Numbered from the stretch's first letter, positions 42,675 to 52,355 are shown. The stretch is DNA of 64,000 nucleotides from an uncultured Armatimonadota bacterium (GCA_903904815.1 CAIVDU010000082.1:16531-80530), one strand, 5' to 3'. Numbers and translations are program-made. Notes: generated from the sequence alone by a model not told the origin.

Positions 42675-44591
42675 ATGCTCCCGGAGTGCGACCGCCACCC
42701 TGCCAAAGGTTTAGGCACATGGAGGCTTCTTTTCGCCTTCTTGAGGCACGAAGTATTGGCCATCGGTCTTGCTGGCTTCGGCGTGATTGGCGTCACACTG
42801 TCCCTAGTGGATCCCCATGGGCTCTTCTCGACCTGGCCCGAAGTGAGTCTCGGCTCCATGGCTCTCTTGGCCACCGCCGTGTTTGGACCTGCCTGGGTGC
42901 GCCGGAAACGCCAACAACAAAAGGACCTGATTCTCCTCGAAGGCGAACGGGCTTCGCTCAGAGCCCAAGTGGACGACCTCACGGGTCATCTCATTGAGAA
43001 CCAGCGAGCGCTCTCCGCCGCCCGAGAAGCGACGGAACTTGCCACACGAGCCAAGGGCGATTTTCTCGCGAACATGAGCCATGAGATACGGACGCCCATG
43101 AACGGCGTCATCGGCATGACCGATATCCTGCTCGACACCCCGCTTTCCACCGCTCAATACGAAGCAGCCCAAACGATACGCACCAGCGCCGAAGCGCTGA
43201 TGACCGTCATCAACGACATCCTGGACTTTTCGAAGCTTGAAGCCGGAAAACTCACGGTCGAACGAATTCCTTTCAATGCGAGCGATCTCCTTGAAGAAGT
43301 CGCCAGCATCTCTACCGGTGCTGCCATCTCAAAGGGGTTGGAACTGCTCTGTGACCTAGGAGACCGCCCGGACCTCTGGATCTACGGAGACCCGCTTCGC
43401 GTTCGCCAGATTCTCTTGAACCTCCTGTCCAATGCGATCAAGTTCACACTTGAGGGCGAGGTTCATACCCGTCTGACTATCGATAACGGCATGGTGCGGT
43501 TCGTCATTCGAGATACCGGAATCGGGATCGAGAAAGACGCCCAAGAGCGAGTTTTTGATTCTTTCGCCCAAGCCGACGCCTCAACCACCCGCCACTTTGG
43601 TGGTACAGGACTAGGATTGACCGTCTCTCGCAGCCTGGCTCATCTGATGGGAGGCGAGGTTCACCTTGAAAGTACTCCGCTCGTGGGCAGCGAGTTCGTC
43701 TTCGAAATGCCGTTCGAGGAAGCGCCCTGTAGCTTTATCAAGGACGAGTCCAACAAGCCTCTCCTCGGTCAGCGAATTATGGTTGTCGACGACAATCCCC
43801 TGAACCGCAAGATCCTAGAGGGAACCCTCTCGGGCTGGGGCGCCCTCGTTAAGACGGCAAGAACCGGGGAGGACGCGCTCTCCCTCGCGGCGCGAGAAGG
43901 AACTCCCTTCGACACGATTCTCTTGGACATGAAGATGCCGGGAATCAGCGGGCTGGAAACCGCCCAGCGTCTCTGCCAAAACGACGCGATTCGCCCGCAG
44001 CGCGCCTTGCTCCTCACGTCGATCGGCCGGGAGCCAACCCTTGTTGAGCTTCGAGAGGCCGGCATCGAGCGGTGCCTTTGCAAACCGGCGCGACGTCCCA
44101 TTCTCCTTGCCGCTCTGCAAGCCCCGAACTCCGAGGCGGCCGCCGCCGTGGCCTTAGCCACGCGTATGGCCAGCGACGTCACCCGCGATAATCCTTTGAA
44201 GGCATTGATCGCCGAAGACAACCCGGTGAATCAGAAGCTGATCTGCCGGCTTCTGATCAAGCTTGGAATCGAATACGATTGCGCCATCAACGGCTCAGTG
44301 GCCGTCGAAATGCTCGAGCAGAGCCCCTATGATGTTGTGTTCATGGACATCCAGATGCCGGTAATGGATGGATGGGCCGCCACTCAGAAAATTCGCGGCA
44401 ACCTCGACTATCGGGTCCAAACCACTCCGATCATCGCGATGACCGCCCACGCGATGGTGGGCGATCGCGAAAAGTGCCTCGCCGCCGGAATGAACGACTA
44501 CGTGTCCAAACCGTTCCAATTCTCGGAAATTAGAGACGCTCTTAGCCGTTCACTCGACTTCGACTTCGACCTGTTCCCACAAGTTGCCTAA
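42675..44591 (+). CDS. hybrid sensor histidine kinase with two receiver domains
   Basis: 638 residues from ATG 42675; a TTG at 42624 would add 17. Two membrane helices (about residues 13-35 and 44-62) enclose only a short external loop, so sensing is likely at the membrane. A coiled linker is followed by HisKA with phospho-His136 in MSHEIRTPMNGV, the ATPase domain (NLLSNAIKFT, DTGIGI, GTGLGLTVS), receiver 1 with Asp418 and receiver 2 with Asp558 (VVFMDIQMPVMDG). Receiver 1 keeps the DDN acidic patch and is probably also functional. There is no Hpt domain and no output domain. The start is not certain. Confidence 0.9.
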   Translation: MLPECDRHPAKGLGTWRLLFAFLRHEVLAIGLAGFGVIGVTLSLVDPHGLFSTWPEVSLGSMALLATAVFGPAWVRRKRQQQKDLILLEGERASLRAQVDDLTGHLIENQRALSAAREATELATRAKGDFLANMSHEIRTPMNGVIGMTDILLDTPLSTAQYEAAQTIRTSAEALMTVINDILDFSKLEAGKLTVERIPFNASDLLEEVASISTGAAISKGLELLCDLGDRPDLWIYGDPLRVRQILLNLLSNAIKFTLEGEVHTRLTIDNGMVRFVIRDTGIGIEKDAQERVFDSFAQADASTTRHFGGTGLGLTVSRSLAHLMGGEVHLESTPLVGSEFVFEMPFEEAPCSFIKDESNKPLLGQRIMVVDDNPLNRKILEGTLSGWGALVKTARTGEDALSLAAREGTPFDTILLDMKMPGISGLETAQRLCQNDAIRPQRALLLTSIGREPTLVELREAGIERCLCKPARRPILLAALQAPNSEAAAAVALATRMASDVTRDNPLKALIAEDNPVNQKLICRLLIKLGIEYDCAINGSVAVEMLEQSPYDVVFMDIQMPVMDGWAATQKIRGNLDYRVQTTPIIAMTAHAMVGDREKCLAAGMNDYVSKPFQFSEIRDALSRSLDFDFDLFPQVA

Positions 44592-45436
44592 CGATCGACG
44601 GTAGCGCTGAGCGCCTCGCTCACGACTCTCAACCGATCGTCGTCGCTCGGCAAATCGTTCAGCTCCTTTTTGAACGGTTCGATGGCGGCCGGACCATCGT
44701 AGCCGATCTCATACAGAGCATCGATGAAGCCGTGAAGGTCAATTACGCCAGTCTCTCCAGGCAGACGACGCGTTCCATCCTGGAGTTCGTCGATCGGCAC
44801 CCCCGCAATGGCATCGTTGAGATGCACATACACCACCTGACTGGGTTGAAGTGCCTGGATTTCCGCCACGGTTCCGTGTCCGGTGTGCCAGTGGTAGGCG
44901 TCCAGAAGCAGACCAACGTTCGGGCCGATCGCCTCTCCCAGCTTTAGCATGTCGTTCATCTTGTAAACGAAGGGATACTTCTGAGTATCTCTCAGAGTCT
45001 TTGGGCCGATGAACTCGAGCCCCAGCGAGATACCGTGGTCAGCAAGGATCTGTGCAATCGGGCCGAACCGGGCCACGTGAAAAACCCAGTTCTCCTCCAG
45101 GTTCCGGTCGTTTGAACAAGGCATGACCCAAGTTGCGGTGCGGGTGCACCCTATGGCCGCTGCCGCCTTCGCCAAGGACCCCAGTTGGTCGAGGTCGTCT
45201 AGCCAGACCTTGTCCTCTCGTCTCCATTCGACCGGGAGACCAAATACGGCTGGAACAACTTCAGACTGAGCAAACAAGTCGATGACCGAGTTCGCCCCCG
45301 ACTCCGCAACTCGCGCCGCAACTGCTTTCACATCGAACTCGTAACCATCGAACCCGAACTGTCTGGCTTTCTGGATACCTTCTTCCAGAGAGGCAACCTT
45401 GACCCCAATAGCGCCGGCGCTGAGAGTTTTGATCAT
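44588..45436 (-). CDS. sugar phosphate isomerase/epimerase-like TIM-barrel protein
   Basis: 282 residues of the xylose-isomerase-like/AP-endonuclease-2 TIM-barrel family. The metal-site residues expected at the strand ends are visible: Glu in SLGLEFIGP, Asp and His in LLLDAYHWHTG, His and Asn in VYVHLNDA, and the last Glu in AAIEPFK. Members isomerise or epimerise sugars or inositols, or act on related compounds; the substrate is unknown. It overlaps the kinase gene tail-to-tail by 4 bp. Confidence 0.85.
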   Translation of the reverse strand: MIKTLSAGAIGVKVASLEEGIQKARQFGFDGYEFDVKAVAARVAESGANSVIDLFAQSEVVPAVFGLPVEWRREDKVWLDDLDQLGSLAKAAAAIGCTRTATWVMPCSNDRNLEENWVFHVARFGPIAQILADHGISLGLEFIGPKTLRDTQKYPFVYKMNDMLKLGEAIGPNVGLLLDAYHWHTGHGTVAEIQALQPSQVVYVHLNDAIAGVPIDELQDGTRRLPGETGVIDLHGFIDALYEIGYDGPAAIEPFKKELNDLPSDDDRLRVVSEALSATVDR

Positions 45437-45551
45437 CCGCCAAAATCTACCACCCCATGCAGTTCGCTCTCCCGATCAACCCTTGCTCGCACGGTGGCTG
45501 AGTGAAAAATGGGGAACAATTCGCACGGACACTGAACCAGGGCCCCATAGG

Positions 45552-45580
45552 TTGGCATCCCGAAGGACCTGCGTTATAAT
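45552..45580 (+). promoter_or_regulatory. sigma-70 promoter of the ATP-grasp operon
   Basis: TTGGCA (45552-45557), 17 nt, TATAAT (45575-45580). Start of transcription near 45587 gives a 50-nt leader to the ATG at 45638. Confidence 0.75.
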
Positions 45581-45637
45581 TTCGAAACCTTCACCCTACG
45601 GATCCGCCGGCCAAGGCCGCCCGACGGCCGCGACCTC

Positions 45638-47245
45638 ATGACACAATCGCAGGCGACCCAAACGCACTCCGGCCTCTTCGCAGGCTACGATCTCGGCGGA
45701 TTTTTCGACGAGATGTTCGACAACCAAGGTCGCCCGAGGCCCCATTACGAAAAACTCCACCGGACCTTAGGCGCGATGACCGCGACTGAGTTCCGCGCTC
45801 GGTGTGAGCTTGCCGACCTCACCCTGGTCAATCAGGGAATCACGTTCACCGTCTATGGCGACGCCCAGGGCGTAGAAAAACCTTTCCCGGTGGACCTCGT
45901 CCCACGAATTGTCCCCGCTGGCGAATGGGCTCACGTCTCTCGCGGATTAGAGCAGCGTGTTCGCGCCCTTAACCTGTTCCTCCACGACGTCTATCACGAC
46001 GGAAAGATCCTCAAGGACGGGGTGGTTCCCCGAGAGCTCATCGTGAACGCTCCGAACTACCGTCGGGCCTTCGTAGGAGCCAACGTACCCGGCGACATCT
46101 ACATTCACGTCTGCGGAACGGACCTCATCCGCGATGAGAATGGAACCTATCGGGTGCTGGAAGACAACTGCCGTACCCCTAGTGGTGTCAGCTACATGAT
46201 CGAGAATCGCCTGATCCTCATGAGGGTGTTTCCGAGCCTCTTCCGAGAAAATCGCGTCCGACCAGTCGATGGCTACACGAGCGTCCTTCTGCGAAATCTA
46301 AGACAACTCAGCCCGGCTGGACGCGATGATCCGGTGGTCGTCCTCCTCTCGCCCGGTGTCTACAATTCGGCTTATTTCGAGCACGCCTTTCTGGCCCAAC
46401 AGATGGGCATTGAACTCGTGGAAGGGCGCGATCTTTACGTCCAGGACAACTGCGTTTTCATGAAGACCACCCAGGGATCGAAGCGGGTGGACGTCATCTA
46501 CCGTCGTATCGATGACGACTATCTCGATCCTCTCGCGTTCCGACCGGAAAGCGCGCTCGGAGTCCCTGGAATCGTAAACGCCTACCGGGCGGGCAACGTG
46601 GCTCTCGCAAACGGCATCGGCACCGGCGTTGCCGACGACAAGGCGGTGTACCCCTACGTGCCCGATATGATTCGCTACTATCTGGGAGAGGAACCCATTC
46701 TGGATCAGGTCTACACCTACTGCGGTTGGCGACCGACCGATCTCAAGTACATGCTGGAAAACATGGGCAATCTCGTGGTGAAGGCCACCAACGAGAGTGG
46801 CGGATACGGCATGCTGATCGGTCCGCAAGCCACGAAAGAAGAGATTGCCAAGTTCCAGGAGATCGTGAAGGCGAAGCCACGCGAATACATCGCACAGCCG
46901 CTTATCTCGCTCTCGCGTTCGCCATGCTTCTTCAGCGACGGCTTCGAAGGGCGACACGTCGACCTACGCCCGTACATTCTCACCGGCAAGGACGGCGTCA
47001 CCATCGTTCCCGGCGGCCTTAGCCGAGTCGCCTTGCGTAAAGGCAGCTACGTCGTGAACTCCTCTCAAGGCGGTGGTAGCAAGGACACTTGGGTGGCTGT
47101 CGAGGATGAACCCGAAGTAGATGAGTTTGCCAAGCTCCGAGCCTTCGCGACCCAGGCTGCAGATTCCCAAAGGGGATCCGATTCGGAAGGCGTCGCCAGC
47201 GCTGCCCAAAGCCAAACTCAATCGATGAGGTCTGCGGGATGCTGA
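45638..47245 (+). CDS. circularly permuted type 2 ATP-grasp protein
   Basis: 535 residues. The permuted ATP-grasp core shows VLEDNCRTPSGVSYMIENR (about 180-200), the phrase NLVVKATNESGGYGMLIGP with the ATP-binding Lys and loop, and PYILTGKDGVTIVPGGLSRVAL with the metal-binding end. The family is predicted to form amide bonds using ATP. It is nearly always found with an alpha-E protein and a transglutaminase-like protease, as here, and such sets have been proposed to make or attach a peptide tag. The reading frame overlaps the alpha-E start by 7 bp. Its C-terminal 40 residues are low-complexity Ser/Gln/Ala. Confidence 0.92.
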   Translation: MTQSQATQTHSGLFAGYDLGGFFDEMFDNQGRPRPHYEKLHRTLGAMTATEFRARCELADLTLVNQGITFTVYGDAQGVEKPFPVDLVPRIVPAGEWAHVSRGLEQRVRALNLFLHDVYHDGKILKDGVVPRELIVNAPNYRRAFVGANVPGDIYIHVCGTDLIRDENGTYRVLEDNCRTPSGVSYMIENRLILMRVFPSLFRENRVRPVDGYTSVLLRNLRQLSPAGRDDPVVVLLSPGVYNSAYFEHAFLAQQMGIELVEGRDLYVQDNCVFMKTTQGSKRVDVIYRRIDDDYLDPLAFRPESALGVPGIVNAYRAGNVALANGIGTGVADDKAVYPYVPDMIRYYLGEEPILDQVYTYCGWRPTDLKYMLENMGNLVVKATNESGGYGMLIGPQATKEEIAKFQEIVKAKPREYIAQPLISLSRSPCFFSDGFEGRHVDLRPYILTGKDGVTIVPGGLSRVALRKGSYVVNSSQGGGSKDTWVAVEDEPEVDEFAKLRAFATQAADSQRGSDSEGVASAAQSQTQSMRSAGC

Positions 47246-48249
47246 GCCGACACGCAGACAGCGCTTTCTGGATTGGGAGGTACGTCGAGCGAGCGGAAGC
47301 GACCGCTCGCATGATCGATGTCCACTACCATTTCGGACTCGAGAGTCCCCTGGTGGGCGATGCTCTTCGGTGGTCTTCGATTCTCGCTATCTCCGGCCAA
47401 GAAGAGGCGTTCGCGAAGAAGCACAGCGTCGAGGACGAACGGTCGATTCTTGAGTTCTTTGCGTTCGACGAAACGAACCCAAGCAGCATCTACGCCTGCA
47501 TGAAGAGTGCGCGAGAAAATGCCCGATCGATTCGCGATCAGATCTCCAGCGAGATGTGGGAGTGTATCAACCGCGCCTACATCGACTTCCGTGCATGGGA
47601 TGTCGAGCGCGTTTTGACTGCATCGCCATTTGCGTTCTTCCAAAAGGTCAAGGACTCGTCTCACCTGTTTCAGGGCATCACGAATCGAACCCTCATGATG
47701 GGCGAGACCCGAGACTTTCACGATGCGGGGCGATTTTTGGAAAGGGCCGACCAAACCGCGCGCATCCTGGACGTGAAGTATCACGACCTGTTGCCTCGCT
47801 TCGCCGGGGTCACCCTTCTCGAAACGGTACCGGCCTCGTCCGCTCCTTCGTCCGTTCCCGATCCCGACTCGATCGGCGGACCGGTCGATGTTCATGGTTG
47901 GATCGCGGTGCTGAAATCGGTGGGCGCCTTCGAGGCCTTCTCTAAGACTTATCGAGAAGGTGTCACTCCCGCCCGAGTCGCCGAGTTCCTCATTCTCAAT
48001 CCGCGGTTCCCCGCCTCCGTCCGTCACTCGATCGGAAGGGTGGAAAGCTGCATTCGAAGAGTGAGCGGAAACCGGGATCTCGCCCCAAGAAACGAGGCGG
48101 AACGTGCGGTCGGCAAGTTGTACAACGACCTGAACTACACCACCGCCGAACAGATCATCGCAAACGGTCTCCATGAGTTTCTAGAAGACGTCCAAGATCG
48201 ATGCACTCACATCGGTGGGGCCATCCAAGCGACCTACCTAAGTTACTGA
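47239..48249 (+). CDS. alpha-E domain protein
   Basis: 336 residues, almost entirely helical. The family start LSRHADSAFWIGRYVERAEATARMID is clear, as are RDFHDAGRFLERADQTARILD and SVGAFEAFSKTY. Alpha-E proteins have no known enzymatic residues and are thought to assist the neighbouring ATP-grasp enzyme. The ATG at 47239 sits inside the end of the ATP-grasp gene. The transglutaminase gene follows after 218 bp. Confidence 0.93.
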   Translation: MLSRHADSAFWIGRYVERAEATARMIDVHYHFGLESPLVGDALRWSSILAISGQEEAFAKKHSVEDERSILEFFAFDETNPSSIYACMKSARENARSIRDQISSEMWECINRAYIDFRAWDVERVLTASPFAFFQKVKDSSHLFQGITNRTLMMGETRDFHDAGRFLERADQTARILDVKYHDLLPRFAGVTLLETVPASSAPSSVPDPDSIGGPVDVHGWIAVLKSVGAFEAFSKTYREGVTPARVAEFLILNPRFPASVRHSIGRVESCIRRVSGNRDLAPRNEAERAVGKLYNDLNYTTAEQIIANGLHEFLEDVQDRCTHIGGAIQATYLSY

Positions 48250-48467
48250 TCTTCGGGCAAAACCTTTCGCGTCGTTGCGATTTGTGAAGCAAAGTTAGAA
48301 AAACATCGTCACAAAGACTATCGTGAGCGCCGATGCCCAAGACGAGAGAGTCTTTAACAGACAAGAGTTGAGCCACAGTTGGCTGTCGATCGAGGAAGAT
48401 CGTCCATTTCCAGTAAATATTTGAGCACCCGAACGCTTCGTTTCGTCGTCTGAAATAAACGCCCAGA

Positions 48468-49334
48468 ATGATCCTTCACGCTGTCCACCGCACCCTATAC
48501 GAGTATCCCTGCCCCTCTGTGGAGAGCCACAACGAGGTCCGGTTGATGCCGTTAAGCGATGCTTCCCAGCGATGTTTGGACTTCAATCTCGAAGTGAAGC
48601 CCTACTCCAAGGTCTTCTCCTACGATGACGTGGGCGGTACCGTCCATCACTTTTCGATCCGCGAACCGCATCAGAGTTTGGAGGTAGTGGCTACCGCGAC
48701 CGTGGAAACCCTGCTCACAGATCCGTTTTCCGGCCTGGATCTACTCGGTGATGATTGGGATTTCTATGAGTCGGACGAGATCCGTCAGGCAAACGTGGAG
48801 TATCTCGTGGAGAGTCGGTACACCCCGTTCCTCCCGGAAGTTCACGAAATTGCCGCTCACGTTCGCCACCCCAAGATGAGCGTCGCCCGGTTTCTCATCG
48901 ACCTCAATTTTCATGTCAATAAGGTTCTGACCTACGATCCGGACGCGACTCACGTCTATTCCACCCTGGAAGAAGTGGTGGCGGCGCGTGCTGGCGTGTG
49001 TCAGGACTTCGCTCACTTGGCCATTGCGTGTGCCCGTTCTCAGGGAATTCCTGCCAAGTACGTCAGTGGCTACCTCTACGGCGGTCCTGGCTCCTATCTG
49101 CGGGGCGAACTGGCAACCCACGCCTGGTTCGAATGCCTCCTTCCAGACGGCCGCTGGCTCGCTTTAGACCCTACGAACAACCTTCTCGCCGCCGACCACT
49201 ACATTCGAGTCCATATCGGCCGCGACTATTCCGACGTAGCCCCCACCCGAGGCGTCTACATCGGCGGCCCTACGTCGAAACTCGAAGTCTCCGTCAAAGT
49301 CCTCGAACTCAGCGAAATCGCCGCGACGGCTTAG
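48468..49334 (+). CDS. transglutaminase-like cysteine protease of the ATP-grasp set
   Basis: 288 residues. An N-terminal beta domain starts HAVHRTLYEYPCPSVESHNE and the papain-like transglutaminase core has the triad Cys178 (RAGVCQDFAHL), His218 (THAWFECLL) and Asp234 (WLALDPTNN). In this family the enzyme is more likely a peptidase than a cross-linker. Together with the ATP-grasp and alpha-E proteins it forms the usual three-gene set. No signal peptide is seen. The 218-bp gap upstream contains no gene, and no obvious ribosome site precedes the ATG. Confidence 0.92.
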   Translation: MILHAVHRTLYEYPCPSVESHNEVRLMPLSDASQRCLDFNLEVKPYSKVFSYDDVGGTVHHFSIREPHQSLEVVATATVETLLTDPFSGLDLLGDDWDFYESDEIRQANVEYLVESRYTPFLPEVHEIAAHVRHPKMSVARFLIDLNFHVNKVLTYDPDATHVYSTLEEVVAARAGVCQDFAHLAIACARSQGIPAKYVSGYLYGGPGSYLRGELATHAWFECLLPDGRWLALDPTNNLLAADHYIRVHIGRDYSDVAPTRGVYIGGPTSKLEVSVKVLELSEIAATA

Positions 49335-49509
49335 AGACCGGACCGTGTTTGTTGCCATCGTCCGAATGGGGTCGATCCCGTGTGGACTGCATCCCGTGGA
49401 TATACAGTTTGTGTTGCAACGCAAAAACGGGCAATGGTACGTTGCACTCATTCGGCCAATCTACTTCTGCTGAATAAAGCACCCCGACTGTTTGAAGTTG
49501 AACCGACCG

Positions 49510-50007
49510 CTAGTCGAGTGCTCGCGTGAAACACGAAGCAATGGTGTAGTTCTTGCTGGGGCCGTTAACCTTGACCGTTGTCCGAAACTGGTGTCGTGTT
49601 TCGAAAACGTATCCGCCTTCGTAAGTGTCTTGACCACAGATGTGAATAGCACTTGAACTTGCGGGCCAAGGCGTCGGCCCGGAAGGTTCGAGCGCAAGTT
49701 GGAACAGCAGGTGCTGCGGATCGGAACCCAATCGCAAGCGAACAACAATCCTATTGGTATCAAGGCTGTAGAAAAGTTCTCGGTACGCAAGATGGGAACT
49801 GCCGGAGAACAGTCGCAACTCTCCCTCTTCCCGATATTGAAGCGTCTCCTCGTCTAGCCACGTGAACCACGCTGACCCGTTCATTTCGCCAACTCCAGAC
49901 ATGGTTCGCCGAAGAGTCCATTCCCCGACTAGACTCCGGAAGACTTCATCGGTCTTAGAATGTGATGCCCTGCTCACTCTATTCTTAATGGCGCTGCCAA
50001 ATTGCAA
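49510..50007 (-). CDS. DUF6314-like protein
   Basis: 165 residues. The pattern SLVGEWTLRRTMSG, YREEGELRLF, HICGQDTYEGGYVF and GPSKNYTIASCFTR fits DUF6314, a small beta-barrel, lipocalin-like family of unknown function. TTG at 50007 is the longest start; a GTG at 49977 is closer to the domain and possible. No partner genes are suggested by the context. The 218 bp upstream of bioY's stop and the 175 bp downstream hold no gene. Confidence 0.7.
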   Translation of the reverse strand: MQFGSAIKNRVSRASHSKTDEVFRSLVGEWTLRRTMSGVGEMNGSAWFTWLDEETLQYREEGELRLFSGSSHLAYRELFYSLDTNRIVVRLRLGSDPQHLLFQLALEPSGPTPWPASSSAIHICGQDTYEGGYVFETRHQFRTTVKVNGPSKNYTIASCFTRALD

Positions 50008-50171
50008 TACTCATTGGTCCTCACTCCGGTCACCTACGCAAACCTATAGGATTGTCCTAACTAAGTGTCGTTAGGCAACTGGCCCGTCAGACGCCGGGTC
50101 GATAGCCTCAAGTATTCCTGCACCTTCCATTCATTCGTGCTGTGCGAATACCAAGAATTGCAGGCCAATCC

Positions 50172-50226
50172 CAACCACGGAGTGGTTGCGGAACTTAGCC
50201 CATGATTGGACCGTTCCGTGCGGTCC
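50172..50226 (-). terminator. two hairpins after bioY
   Basis: Two perfect stems: CAACCAC-GGA-GTGGTTG at 50172-50188 and GGACCG-N7-CGGTCC at 50208-50226, the second touching the bioY stop. Neither has a T run, so termination activity is uncertain. Confidence 0.35.
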
Positions 50227-50798
50227 TATCGTGGGTGGGATTTCAAAAACCGCCAGGCGGAAGGCAAAATCGGGATCGCGATCGCTGCCTTCGCCGCCTC
50301 AATGCCAATAAACGGCAAAAAACCCGCTTTTACGGCGTTCTGGAGCCCGATGTGGGTTCCGAGCCACAAAGTGCCTAGGACGAGCGTCAGGAGGCTTCCA
50401 GCGGCCAATGCGAGGGCGCTGCCAAGGACAGACTTCGTATAGCCGCGATCGGACATCCAGCCGAGAAGCGTAGCCGTGGCAATGAAACCGACAAGATAGC
50501 CACCGGTGACGCCGGTGAGCTGCGAAGGTCCGTGGGCAAGTCCTTCAAAGACCGGAGCCCCCGCGACGCCGATCCCAACGTAGGTCAAGAGCGTCAAGAA
50601 GCCCAGTCGTGACCCCGCTCCCAGACCGACCAGCATCACCACGAGCGTCTGGAGCGTGAACGGCACCGGCTGCCAGGCGATGCGCACTTGGGCGGCCAGC
50701 GCGGTGAGAGCGACTCCTCCTCCGATCAAAGCCAAGTCGCGAGTGATCGTTCGGTTTGGCAGAAGGGTTTGAGCGAGGGTGGGAGTCGCGGTACTCAT
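50226..50798 (-). CDS. bioY: biotin transporter substrate-binding protein BioY
   Basis: 190 residues with six membrane helices. The family motifs VRIAWQPVPFTLQTLVVMLVG and GGYLVGFI are present, and the C-terminal helix GFLPFIGIEAAKAAIA matches the BioY family. BioY binds biotin as the S component of an ECF transporter; the energising EcfA and EcfT genes are not in this window, so it may use shared ones or work alone. It lies 19 bp after the aminopeptidase stop. No BirA operator is recognisable upstream. Confidence 0.93.
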   Translation of the reverse strand: MSTATPTLAQTLLPNRTITRDLALIGGGVALTALAAQVRIAWQPVPFTLQTLVVMLVGLGAGSRLGFLTLLTYVGIGVAGAPVFEGLAHGPSQLTGVTGGYLVGFIATATLLGWMSDRGYTKSVLGSALALAAGSLLTLVLGTLWLGTHIGLQNAVKAGFLPFIGIEAAKAAIAIPILPSAWRFLKSHPR

Positions 50799-50817
50799 AT
50801 CGATCTTCTATTTTGAC

Positions 50818-51939
50818 CTAGCGGAGATTCTCCGGATTCAAGGCCAACAACTCTGGAAGCACGAACAGCCCATCTTTTCGAACGAGCACCTCGTCGAAGT
50901 AAATTTCGCCACCGCCGTAATCGGGACGCTGAATGAGAACCGTGTCCCAGTGGACGGCGCTCTTGTTGCCGTTGCCTCCGGGTGGATCGTAGGCATTGCC
51001 GGGCGTGAAGTGGAAAGAGCCGGCGATCTTTTCGTCGAAGAGCGTGTCCTTCATCGGGTGCAGGATGAAGGGGTTGAATCCGATCGCAAACTCGCCGAAG
51101 TATCGTGCGCCCTCGTCGGTATCCAGAATCTGATTCAGCTTTTCGGTGTTGGGTCCGGCCGTCGCCTCTTCAATGCGACCGTTCTTGATCACGTATCGGA
51201 TGTTAGAGAACTCCGTTCCCTGATACAGAGAAACCGTGTTGTACTGGACGACTCCATTCACCGAATCTTTGACGGGAGCCGAGAAGCACTCGCCATCCGG
51301 GATGTTCCTTTCACCGGTGCAGGGAACCGCCCCGATATCCTTGATGCTCAGGGTGAACTCGGTGCCCGGCGCGCTGATGCGAACCATGTCGGTTCGGTTC
51401 ATCAGGTCCTTGAGGGGCTCGCAGGCGCGGGCCATCTTGGCGTAGTCCAGTGTGCACACGTCGAAGTAGAACTTCTCAAACGCGGCCGTGCTCTGGCTGG
51501 CTTGCTGAGCCATGCCAGGCGTCGGCCAACGCAAGGCGACCCATTTGGTCTTGGGAACTCGCACGCCGAAAACCACGGGGATCGCGTACTCGCGCGTCCA
51601 AAGTTGTTGGGTCTCCCCAGGAACGTCCGACTGTTCCGCGTAGTTGTGGCTGCCCCGAAGCGCGATGTAAGCCGTCATCTGCTCCATCTCGTACTTCTCG
51701 ATCTTCGCGATCGTCTGCACGTTCTCTAGGCTCATACCCATGAGAAGTTGCCGACGCACGACGTTCGACTCCAAGCGAACTGCGACCTGCGCCCCTTTCG
51801 ACTGGGCGACCCGCACAACTTCGGCCACCGCGTCCTCGGGAATATCGAACGCATGGATCAGGAGCCGGTCTTCTGGGCCGAGCTTACAAGAGTGGGTGCA
51901 AAGAAGCTCTGCAAGCTTCGTCACGCGAGGGTCAAGCAT
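50818..51939 (-). CDS. M29-family metallo-aminopeptidase
   Basis: 373 residues. The motifs of the AmpS/aminopeptidase T group occur in order: GERNIPDGECFSAP and GEFAIGFN with the metal-binding Glu residues, FHFTPGNAY, then SAVHWDTVLI with His and Asp of the metal site. These enzymes remove N-terminal residues from peptides using two metal ions (often Co or Zn). It is cytoplasmic, with no signal peptide. The ATG at 51939 is preceded by TAGCAT 6 nt away, so a leaderless start is possible. It heads a unit with bioY. Confidence 0.9.
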   Translation of the reverse strand: MLDPRVTKLAELLCTHSCKLGPEDRLLIHAFDIPEDAVAEVVRVAQSKGAQVAVRLESNVVRRQLLMGMSLENVQTIAKIEKYEMEQMTAYIALRGSHNYAEQSDVPGETQQLWTREYAIPVVFGVRVPKTKWVALRWPTPGMAQQASQSTAAFEKFYFDVCTLDYAKMARACEPLKDLMNRTDMVRISAPGTEFTLSIKDIGAVPCTGERNIPDGECFSAPVKDSVNGVVQYNTVSLYQGTEFSNIRYVIKNGRIEEATAGPNTEKLNQILDTDEGARYFGEFAIGFNPFILHPMKDTLFDEKIAGSFHFTPGNAYDPPGGNGNKSAVHWDTVLIQRPDYGGGEIYFDEVLVRKDGLFVLPELLALNPENLR

Positions 51940-51998
51940 GTTCGTATGCTACCGACCCCAGCCTAAAACGCGCCATTGCCCGTAGGCAAAATGCGGAA

Positions 51999-52032
51999 CG
52001 GGCCGCCTGCGCTCTTGTTCGCATGCGGCCCG
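51999..52032 (-). terminator. hairpin after the Ala/Pro-rich lipoprotein gene
   Basis: An 8-bp stem CGGGCCGC/GCGGCCCG with an 18-nt loop lies 24 nt past the lipoprotein stop. On the minus strand only a short TTTT appears 8 nt after it. Confidence 0.45.
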
Positions 52033-52055
52033 CCCAATCTAGGCTAAGAAGCGAA

Positions 52056-52355
52056 TTACTTCTTGGCGTCGCCAGCAGTTGCTGCAGGTGCTGCAGGAGC
52101 GTCAGCCTTAGGAGCCATAGCGCCGCCGGTTGCAGGAGCTGCAGGAGCATCAGCCTTAGGTGCCATAGCGTCAGGCTTAGGAGCATCAGCGGCAGGAGCT
52201 GCAGGAGCGTCAGCCTTAGGAGCGTCGGCCTTAGGAGCAGCGCCAGCGGTGTCGCCGGTCGTGGTTGCGCCAGCTTCGTCAGCCTTCTGTCCGCAGCCGC
52301 TGAGAACGACGCTTGCAATGGCGCCTACGATGAACAGTCCGATAATCTTTTTCAT
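52056..52355 (-). CDS. small Ala/Pro/Lys-rich lipoprotein
   Basis: 99 residues. A lipoprotein signal peptide ends in the lipobox VLSGC (Cys21). The mature part is built of repeated KADAPAAPA-type units with no predicted fold, so it is an extended, probably periplasmic, tether or spacer. The imperfect 33-45 bp repeats in the DNA make copy-number change likely between strains. It lies downstream of nothing obvious; the gene on its 5' side is 129 bp away. Confidence 0.75.
   Translation of the reverse strand: MKKIIGLFIVGAIASVVLSGCGQKADEAGATTTGDTAGAAPKADAPKADAPAAPAADAPKPDAMAPKADAPAAPATGGAMAPKADAPAAPAATAGDAKK

Noticed and set aside
52056..52355. Short repeats considered as a CRISPR or minisatellite
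   Set aside because: They encode the KADAPAAPA repeats of a lipoprotein in frame and have no spacers. No CRISPR array was seen anywhere in the window.
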